Source: JBDSLU01 sp039916225
GTDB taxonomy: Bacteria; Acidobacteriota; Vicinamibacteria; Vicinamibacterales; Vicinamibacteraceae
Assembly (NCBI GenBank): GCA_039916225.1
Contig: JBDSLU010000422.1
Location: 1-13,481, forward strand
Direction: 5' to 3'
Length of the DNA: 13,481 nt
This document shows positions 7,961 to 13,481 of the stretch, in pieces. Within the stretch, counting starts at the first letter, position 1, and the number at the start of each line of letters is the position of its first letter. The position numbers and the translations under genes were made by a program. The notes below the pieces were generated by a model, which did not search any database, was not told the DNA's origin, and saw only the letters and a list, made by a program, of their open reading frames with translations.

Positions 7961-9319
7961 ATGATTCGAGCGGAAATGCCACAGCGCGCTGCCTGCTTCG
8001 CCGTCGCGTCGACGCTCCTGCTGGTTCAGACCGCGATACCGCGTGGCGCCGAGCCTGACGTCAAGGTCGTCGTGAAGGCCAGGATCGCGGCCGAGTTTCC
8101 CGCCCTTCGGACGCTCTACGAGCACCTCCACGCCCATCCCGAGCTGTCGTTCATGGAAGTGAACACCGCCGCGCTGATGGCCAAGGAGCTGCGCGCGCTT
8201 GGTATCGAGGTGACCGAGAAGGTGGGTCGGATGGGCGTCGTCGGTGTGCTGCGCAACGGCCCGGGGCCGACGGTGCTGCTGCGGTCCGACATGGACGCGC
8301 TGCCGCTGAAGGAAACGACGGGGGTCGCCTACGCCAGCACGGCGGTCGTCAAGGATCTCCAGGGCCGCGACCAGCCGGCGATGCATGCCTGCGGGCACGA
8401 CGTGCACATGACCAGCCTGATCGGTACCGCCCGGACGCTGGTCTCGGTGCGCGATCGGTGGTCGGGCACGATCGTCTTCATCGCGCAGCCCGCCGAGGAA
8501 ATCGTCGCCGGCGCGAAAGCGATGCTCGACGACGGGCTATACAGCCGGTTCCCGAAACCCGATTTCGCCTTGACCTTCCACAACGACGCCATGATGCCGG
8601 CCGGTCAGATCGGTTACCGCGAAGGCCCGTTCATGTCGGGCGTCAGCTCGATGGACATCCTGGTCCGCGGCCTCAGCGGCCATGGATCGGCTCCGCACAC
8701 CGCGAAGGATCCGGTCCTGCTCGCCTCGCAGATCGTGGTCGCGCTCCAGGCGATCGTCAGCCGCGAGATCCCGCCCGGCACACGCGCTGTCGTCACCGTC
8801 GGCACGATCCACGGCGGGTTGAAGCGCAACATCATCCCCGACGAAGTAAAGCTCGAGCTCACGCTGCGGGCCTTCGATCCGGCGGTGATGACCAAACTCG
8901 TGGCGTCGGTCCGCCGCGTCGCCGCCGGCACGGCGCAGGCGGCCGGCGTGCCCGAGGATCGGTTGCCGGTCGTCACCGTGACCGATGAGACGATCGGCGT
9001 CACCGCGAACGATCCGGCCTTGACCGAGCGGCTGGCCGGTGTGTTCACCGCCTGGCTGGGCGCCGACCGCGTCTCCCAGGTCGAACCGATCAACGCCGGC
9101 GAGGACTTCTCGCTCTTCAGCCAGACGTCGGATCGCGTGCCCAGCGTGCTGTGGCGGGTCGGCGCGAGCGCGGCGGAGAAGTTCACCGAGAGCGCCCGTA
9201 CCGGCGTGCCGGTGCCCTCGAACCACAATTCGGGCTTCGCGCCCGTGCCCGAGCCGACCATCACTGCCGGCGTCACGACGATGACCGCTGCGGTGCTCGA
9301 GCTGCTGGGCAAGCGATGA
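7961..9319 (+). CDS. Exported M20D-family amidohydrolase (hippurate/IAA-conjugate hydrolase type)
   Basis: Metallo-amidohydrolase that cleaves N-acyl amino acids or small peptides; the substrate is not readable from sequence. The product is 452 residues. Residues 1-30 look like a signal peptide: R residues, a hydrophobic stretch FAVASTLLLVQTA, then a small-residue end near GA at 29-30, suggesting a periplasmic enzyme. M20D motifs follow: HAHPELSFMEVNTA (58-70), DMDALP (110-115), the metal-binding HACGHDVH (142-149, ligands C144 and H146), AQPAEE with E179/E180, H207 in TFHND, and H422 in SNHNSGF. The dimerisation domain spans about 225-340. All expected ligands are present, so it should be active. 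The start at 7961 has AGGA 12 bases upstream; a second in-frame ATG at 7976 would keep the signal peptide. The gene is divergent from hsp20 and followed after 7 bases by ymdB. Confidence 0.9.
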   Translation: MIRAEMPQRAACFAVASTLLLVQTAIPRGAEPDVKVVVKARIAAEFPALRTLYEHLHAHPELSFMEVNTAALMAKELRALGIEVTEKVGRMGVVGVLRNGPGPTVLLRSDMDALPLKETTGVAYASTAVVKDLQGRDQPAMHACGHDVHMTSLIGTARTLVSVRDRWSGTIVFIAQPAEEIVAGAKAMLDDGLYSRFPKPDFALTFHNDAMMPAGQIGYREGPFMSGVSSMDILVRGLSGHGSAPHTAKDPVLLASQIVVALQAIVSREIPPGTRAVVTVGTIHGGLKRNIIPDEVKLELTLRAFDPAVMTKLVASVRRVAAGTAQAAGVPEDRLPVVTVTDETIGVTANDPALTERLAGVFTAWLGADRVSQVEPINAGEDFSLFSQTSDRVPSVLWRVGASAAEKFTESARTGVPVPSNHNSGFAPVPEPTITAGVTTMTAAVLELLGKR

Positions 9320-9326
9320 GCCATCC

Positions 9327-10133
9327 GTGCCTCAGCTGACCCTGCTCTTCATCGGCGACGTCTTCGGCAAGCCCGGTCGCGATCTCGTGCGCATCGGCGT
9401 GCCCAAGCTGGTGCACCGCTATGAGGTCACCGCGGTCATCGCCAACGGCGAGAACAGCGCCGGCGGCTTCGGCATCACCCGCGAGACGGGCGAAGAGCTG
9501 TTCGCGGCCGGCGTCGACCTGATGACGTCGGGCAACCATGTCTGGGACAAGAAGGAAGCGCTCGACTACCTGCCGCTCGAGCCACGGATCGTGCGTCCGG
9601 CCAACTACCCCGCCGGCGTGCCCGGCCACGGCTCGGCGATCATGCGGACGTCGGAAGGCGAGGAGGTAGCCGTCCTCAACCTCATGGGCCGCGTGTTCAT
9701 GAACGCCATCGACGATCCGTTCAGCCTCGGCCTGCGCGAGGCCGCCCGGCTGCGCGCCCGGACACCGATCGTGCTGGTCGACATGCACGCCGAGGCGACG
9801 TCGGAGAAGGTCGCGCTGGGCTGGCACCTGGACGGCAAGGTGACCGCGGTCGTCGGTACGCACACGCACGTGCAGACCGCCGACGAACAGATCTTGCCCG
9901 GCGGCACGGCCTACATCACCGACGTCGGCATGACCGGGCCGCACGACGGGGTCATCGGCGTCGAGCGCGAGCCGGTGATCGCGCGGTTCCTGACCGGCCT
10001 TCCGTCGCGCTTCGAGGCGGCCAAAGGCATGCCCAAGCTGCACGCGGTCGTGATCACCGCCGACACCACCACCGGGCAGGCCACCGCCATCGAACGTCTG
10101 AGCTTGACGCGCGCGGCCCTGGAAGCTCTGTAG
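9327..10133 (+). CDS. ymdB: YmdB-family metallophosphoesterase (2',3'-cyclic nucleotide phosphodiesterase type)
   Basis: Calcineurin-like phosphoesterase of the YmdB family. The Bacillus subtilis member hydrolyses 2',3'-cyclic nucleotides and affects biofilm and motility decisions. The product is 268 residues (B. subtilis about 264). The di-metal site is complete: D11 in GDVFGKPGR, E42-N43 in NGENSAGG, N70 in TSGNHVWDKKE, H154 in DMHAEATSEK, and H179 and H181 in GTHTHVQTADEQ. These match the B. subtilis ligands with an offset of 3-4. There is no signal peptide, so it is cytoplasmic. The start is a GTG 7 bases after the preceding stop, chosen because homology (LTLLFIGDVFG) starts at once; the ribosome site is weak, suggesting coupling. 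It lies upstream of xseA, an order seen in several phyla. The physiological role in this lineage is unknown. Confidence 0.93.
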   Translation: MPQLTLLFIGDVFGKPGRDLVRIGVPKLVHRYEVTAVIANGENSAGGFGITRETGEELFAAGVDLMTSGNHVWDKKEALDYLPLEPRIVRPANYPAGVPGHGSAIMRTSEGEEVAVLNLMGRVFMNAIDDPFSLGLREAARLRARTPIVLVDMHAEATSEKVALGWHLDGKVTAVVGTHTHVQTADEQILPGGTAYITDVGMTGPHDGVIGVEREPVIARFLTGLPSRFEAAKGMPKLHAVVITADTTTGQATAIERLSLTRAALEAL

Positions 10134-10151
10134 ACACGTCGGGACTCGACG

Positions 10152-11687
10152 ATGCCCTCGCTGTTCGACGACGCCTTCGAGGACGATCAGCCGCCAGATC
10201 CGGATCCGGCGCCGACCCCGCCGGACGCACCGACGCGTCCGCCCGCCGCTCAGCCTCCGGCCACCCAGGCCGCAGCCCCGGCGGCCACAGCGCCGGCAGC
10301 CGCAGCCAAGCCCCCGGCGCGCACGATCTATACGGTGAGCGAGCTGACCGCCGCGGTCGCCCGCCGTCTCGAGAAGGAATTCTTCCAGGTCTGGCTGGAA
10401 GGCGAGATCTCGAACGCCAGGCCGGCCGCGTCCGGACATCTGTATTTCACGCTCAAGGACGACACCGCCCAGATCAAGGCGGTCATGTTCCGCGGCACGC
10501 TACGGCAGCTCCGCTTCAAGCCCACCGACGGTCAGCACGTCGTCGCCCGCGGCCAGCTCGAGATCTACGAAGCCCGCGGCGAGATGCAGATCGTCTGTCA
10601 GCATCTCGAGCCGCGCGGCCTCGGCGCGCTGCAGCTCGCCTTCGAACAACTCAAGCGGCGCCTCGAAGCCGAAGGCCTGTTCGCGGCCTCCCGGAAAAGG
10701 CCGCTGCCGCTGTTGCCGCGGACGATCGGCATCGTCACGTCGCTCGAAGGCGCGGCGGTGCGCGACATCGTCCGCGTCGTCACCAACCGCCATGCCGGGC
10801 TGCGGCTGCTGATCCGGCCGTGCCGTGTCCAGGGAGAAGGCGCCTGCCACGAGGTCGCCCGCGCCATTCGCGACGTCTCGCGCCACCCCGGCGTCGACGT
10901 CGTGATCGTCGCCCGCGGCGGCGGCTCGCTCGAGGATCTGTGGGCCTTCAACGAAGAAGCCGTGGCGCGCGCGATCGCCGCCTCGCCGGTGCCCGTCGTC
11001 TCCGGCGTCGGCCACGAGATCGACACGACCATTGCCGACTTCGTCGCCGACGTCCGCGCCGCGACGCCATCGAACGCCGCCGAGATCGTGGTCGCGCGGC
11101 GCGACGAACTGGCGCGACGGATCGCCCACCTCGATCACCGCGCCCGTGCCGCGGTCCGGCAGCGCGTCGCCGCCGGCCGCAGTACCGTGCATGCGCTCAG
11201 CACCCGCCGCGGCCTGCAGACGATCCAGACGCGCGTCTCCAACCGCGAGCGGCGGCTGGTCGATCTGTCGGGTCGACTGCGCCGCGTCCTCACCCGCGGC
11301 CACCAGGCCGCGCGCCAGCATCTCGCCGGGCTCGTCGACCGGCTGGCCGCCGTCGATCAGCGGCGGCGGCTCGCCCGCCTGCGGGCTCGCCTGGCCCAGG
11401 CCGACGGTCGCCTGGCCCCGGCCACCCAGGCGCGCCATCACCGTGCCGCGCTGGCCTTCGGCACGCTCGCCGGCCGCCTCGACGCGCTGAGCCCGCTCGC
11501 CGTCCTCGGCCGCGGCTATGCCGTCTGCTTCGCCGCTGACGGCCGCACCGTACTCCGGGACGCCGCGTCGGCCCGCGACGGTGATACCGTTCACGTACGC
11601 CTCGAACACGGTCGGCTCGCCTGCACGGTGACCGGCCGCGACGCGGATGACACGACGCACCCGGCGCGTCCCGACCGCCATGGCTGA
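10152..11687 (+). CDS. xseA: Exonuclease VII large subunit
   Basis: Catalytic subunit of exonuclease VII, which degrades single-stranded DNA from both ends to oligonucleotides and takes part in repair and toxic-complex removal. The product is 511 residues, longer than E. coli XseA (456). Homology begins at IYTVSELTAAVARRL (59 on): an OB-fold for DNA binding (to about 152), then the nuclease domain with TSLEGAAVRDI (196-206), ARGGGSLEDLWAFNEE (254-269) and SGVGHEIDTTIADFVAD (284-300) with the ATPSNAAE segment. A long Arg/Ala-rich helical region for XseB binding (about 315-450) and the C-terminal LGRGYAV signature follow. The excess is a Pro/Ala/Thr-rich, probably disordered N-terminus (about residues 12-57). 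GGGA at 10141-10144 supports the ATG at 10152. The 3' end overlaps xseB by 8 bases, fitting the fixed stoichiometry of the complex. Confidence 0.96.
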   Translation: MPSLFDDAFEDDQPPDPDPAPTPPDAPTRPPAAQPPATQAAAPAATAPAAAAKPPARTIYTVSELTAAVARRLEKEFFQVWLEGEISNARPAASGHLYFTLKDDTAQIKAVMFRGTLRQLRFKPTDGQHVVARGQLEIYEARGEMQIVCQHLEPRGLGALQLAFEQLKRRLEAEGLFAASRKRPLPLLPRTIGIVTSLEGAAVRDIVRVVTNRHAGLRLLIRPCRVQGEGACHEVARAIRDVSRHPGVDVVIVARGGGSLEDLWAFNEEAVARAIAASPVPVVSGVGHEIDTTIADFVADVRAATPSNAAEIVVARRDELARRIAHLDHRARAAVRQRVAAGRSTVHALSTRRGLQTIQTRVSNRERRLVDLSGRLRRVLTRGHQAARQHLAGLVDRLAAVDQRRRLARLRARLAQADGRLAPATQARHHRAALAFGTLAGRLDALSPLAVLGRGYAVCFAADGRTVLRDAASARDGDTVHVRLEHGRLACTVTGRDADDTTHPARPDRHG

Positions 11688-11925
11688 CACGCTGCCTGAT
11701 TTCGAGACGTCCATCACCGAGCTCGAAGCGATCGTGACGCGCCTCGAGCGCGGCGACCTCGCCCTCGAGGAATCGCTCGGGTTGTTCGAGCGCGGCGTCG
11801 AGCTGTCCCGGGCCTGCCATGCGCGGCTCGAAGACGCCGAGCACCGCATCGAGGTCCTCACCGAGCGGGGCGACGTCCGTCCTGCCCCGTCGACCCTCAC
11901 CACGACGGATGCCGACGCTCGCTGA
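11680..11925 (+). CDS. xseB: Exonuclease VII small subunit
   Basis: Small helical subunit; several copies bind each XseA and are needed for activity in E. coli. The product is 81 residues, normal for the family (about 70-85). The two-helix core has the family pattern: FETSITELEAIVTRLERGD (8-26), LALEESLGLFERG (27-39), then a second helix with ACHARLEDAEHRIEVL (45-60). The tail from about 64 is polar and likely disordered. I took the ATG at 11680 (MADTLPDFE) rather than the in-frame ATG at 11647, since the extra 11 basic residues do not resemble the family. The start lies within the xseA end (ATGGCTGA), implying coupled translation. The end overlaps ispA by 17 bases. Confidence 0.94.
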   Translation: MADTLPDFETSITELEAIVTRLERGDLALEESLGLFERGVELSRACHARLEDAEHRIEVLTERGDVRPAPSTLTTTDADAR

Positions 11926-12865
11926 CCAAGTCGCGCGCCCCGACGCGTTCACCGCCTGGATCTCGCGCATGCGCGGGGCGGTCGACGCGGCGCTGGCCCA
12001 TGCCATCCCGTCGACACCGGCGACGCCCGCCGTCCTCGACGCCGGGCTGCGCTACGCGCTGCTCGGCGGCGGCAAACGCGTCCGCCCGCTCCTCGCGCTG
12101 GCCACCGCTGACGCCATCCTCGGGTCCGAGCCCGAGACCTGCCGCCTGGCGATGCCGGCAGCCTGCGCACTCGAGCTGATCCACACCTACTCGCTGGTCC
12201 ACGACGATCTGCCGGCGATGGACGACGACGAACTGCGCCGCGGCCGGCCGACCACGCACATCCGCTTCGGCGAGGGCCAGGCGATCCTCATCGGCGACGG
12301 CCTGCTCACCGAAGCATTCGCCTGGCTGGCGCGCGAACCGGACGATGCGCATCCGGCCATCGTCGCGCGCAAGCTGCAGACCATCGGCGTCATCGCGAAA
12401 GCCGCCGGGGCCGCCGGCATGGTCGGCGGACAGGCGATCGACCTCGACGCCGCGCGACCACACGACGGCGCGACACGGCCGACCTTCGACGGCCCGACGC
12501 TGGCCGACATGCACGCCCGCAAGACCGGCGCGCTGATCGAAGCCGCGGCAGTCGCCGGCGCCACGATGGCCGGGGCCGACGCCAGCACGATCCAGGCGGT
12601 CTCGATTTTCGGGCGCGAGATCGGGCTGGCCTTCCAGATCGTCGATGACGTCCTCGACGTCGAAGGCACCTCCGCCGATCTCGGCAAGACCGCGGGCAAG
12701 GATGCCGCCGCCGGCAAGCCGACCTACCCGGCGCTCTTCGGCCTCGAACGCTCGAAGACGCTGGCCGCCGACGCTCGAGCCCGGGCCCACGCCGCGCTCG
12801 ACCGCGCCCACCTTGGCGGTCACCTCGGACGCCTCGCCGATCAGTTCGTGCAGAGACGCGCGTGA
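11909..12865 (+). CDS. ispA: Short-chain polyprenyl diphosphate synthase, probably farnesyl diphosphate synthase
   Basis: Condenses isopentenyl diphosphate with allylic diphosphates, most likely to farnesyl diphosphate for quinones, undecaprenyl carriers and other isoprenoids; cytoplasmic. The product is 318 residues (E. coli IspA 299). Motifs: GGGKRVRP (53-60, IPP binding), the first Asp-rich motif DDLPAMD at 99-105 with the two-residue insertion of bacterial type II FPP synthases, RRGRPTTH, the GQAIDLD segment (174-180), K205-T206, and the second Asp-rich motif DDVLD (246-250). The tyrosine five residues before the first motif (Y94, in HTYSLVHDD) matches E. coli IspA and favours a C15 product, though a C20 product cannot be excluded. 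The ATG at 11909 has a weak ribosome site and lies 17 bases inside xseB; an in-frame ATG at 11969 is an alternative. It follows xseB as in many bacteria, but no dxs gene comes next: tlyA follows directly. Confidence 0.93.
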   Translation: MPTLADQVARPDAFTAWISRMRGAVDAALAHAIPSTPATPAVLDAGLRYALLGGGKRVRPLLALATADAILGSEPETCRLAMPAACALELIHTYSLVHDDLPAMDDDELRRGRPTTHIRFGEGQAILIGDGLLTEAFAWLAREPDDAHPAIVARKLQTIGVIAKAAGAAGMVGGQAIDLDAARPHDGATRPTFDGPTLADMHARKTGALIEAAAVAGATMAGADASTIQAVSIFGREIGLAFQIVDDVLDVEGTSADLGKTAGKDAAAGKPTYPALFGLERSKTLAADARARAHAALDRAHLGGHLGRLADQFVQRRA

Positions 12866-13481
12866 AGACGCGCCTCGACGCGCTGCTCGTGGCGCGCGGC
12901 CTGGCCGCGACGCGCGAGCGAGCGCGTGCCGTGATCCTGGCGGGTCAGGTGCGCATCGACACGCCGGCGTCGAAGGCGGGAACGCCGCTCAAGGCCGGCA
13001 CGATGGTGCCCGACGACGCCACGGTGTCGCTGGCGACGCCCGACCATCCCTACGTCGGCCGCGGCGGTCTCAAGCTGGCGCACGCGCTCGACGTCTTCGC
13101 CATCGATCCGCGCGGCCTGATCGCCCTCGACGTCGGCGCCTCGACCGGCGGGTTCACCGACGTCATGCTCCAGCGCGGGGCGACGCGGGTGGTCGCGCTC
13201 GACGTCGGCCACGGCCAGCTGGCGTGGTCGCTGCGCACGGATCCACGGGTCATCGTGCTCGAGAAGATCAACGCGCGGACGCTGACCGTCGATCAGCTCG
13301 GTCCGGAGGCGCCGCCGGCGTTCGACCTGATCACCATCGACGTGTCCTTCATCTCGCTTCGGCTCGTCCTGCCGGCGGTGATGGCGCTGCTGGCGCCCGG
13401 CGGGCGCCTCGTCGCGCTCGTGAAGCCGCAGTTCGAGGCCGGTCGCGAGGACGTCGGCTCCGGCGGAATCGTCCGCGATCC
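12862..13481 (+). CDS. tlyA: TlyA-family rRNA methyltransferase (S4 domain + FtsJ-like), truncated by window end
   Basis: TlyA-type S-adenosylmethionine-dependent methyltransferase. Mycobacterial TlyA 2'-O-methylates cytidines of 16S and 23S rRNA; some relatives are called haemolysins, a role I would not infer here. About 206 residues are visible of a usual 240-270. The N-terminal S4 RNA-binding domain (1-60) starts TRLDALLVARGLAATRERAR. The linker motif YVGRGGLKL (64-72) contains K71 (usually YVSRGGLKL). The methyltransferase domain follows with the SAM-binding DVGASTGGFTD (90-100), the acidic strand end ALDVGHGQL (112-120), D160 in ITIDVSFISL and K188 in VKPQFEAG. The start is the GTG at 12862, which shares GTGA with the ispA stop (4-base overlap), showing coupling. 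In related clusters an NAD kinase or recN often follows, but that lies outside the window. Confidence 0.93.
   Translation, partial: MKTRLDALLVARGLAATRERARAVILAGQVRIDTPASKAGTPLKAGTMVPDDATVSLATPDHPYVGRGGLKLAHALDVFAIDPRGLIALDVGASTGGFTDVMLQRGATRVVALDVGHGQLAWSLRTDPRVIVLEKINARTLTVDQLGPEAPPAFDLITIDVSFISLRLVLPAVMALLAPGGRLVALVKPQFEAGREDVGSGGIVRD

Noticed and set aside
10500..11903. 467-codon minus-strand open frame opposite xseA/xseB
   Set aside because: Same GC-driven shadow effect, with no family resemblance, and it spans two well-identified genes on the other strand.

Overview
The window is a GC-rich (very high third-position GC), densely packed bacterial chromosomal segment. It carries only housekeeping and DNA-repair/proteostasis genes; I see no insertion sequence, phage gene, CRISPR array, tRNA or rRNA. 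The type of groESL, the long-form Lhr helicase beside a Nei glycosylase, and the order ymdB-xseA-xseB-ispA-tlyA fit a high-GC, non-actinobacterial lineage such as Acidobacteriota (Vicinamibacteria-like). That placement is inference from gene order and composition, not a phylogenetic result.

Layout. Positions 1-1532, minus strand: groES followed by groEL, with groEL running off the left edge just before its catalytic-aspartate region. A 161-bp divergent gap (1533-1693) separates groES from the plus-strand pair lhr (1582-residue superfamily 2 helicase) and nei (Nei/Fpg DNA glycosylase); these overlap by 8 bases. A hairpin at 7264-7304 lies between nei and the convergent minus-strand hsp20 gene (small heat-shock protein). 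hsp20 has a good sigma-70-type promoter about 90 bases upstream of its start, in an AT-rich island (about 7870-7935). The leader contains two mutually exclusive hairpins, one of which covers the Shine-Dalgarno sequence.

From 7961 to the right edge everything is on the plus strand with almost no spacing: an exported M20D amidohydrolase, a YmdB-type metallophosphoesterase (7-bp gap), xseA (18-bp gap), xseB (8-bp overlap), ispA (17-bp overlap) and tlyA (4-bp overlap, cut by the right edge). This looks like one transcription unit. It joins exonuclease VII (both subunits), farnesyl diphosphate synthesis for isoprenoids and quinones, an rRNA 2'-O-methyltransferase of the TlyA family, and an RNA-signalling or RNA-processing phosphodiesterase.

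I did not find a clearly novel multi-gene system. The observations most worth checking are the low-complexity insert between the two RecA domains of Lhr, the overlapping lhr-nei repair pair, the switch-like leader of hsp20, and the Pro/Ala-rich N-terminal extension of XseA.
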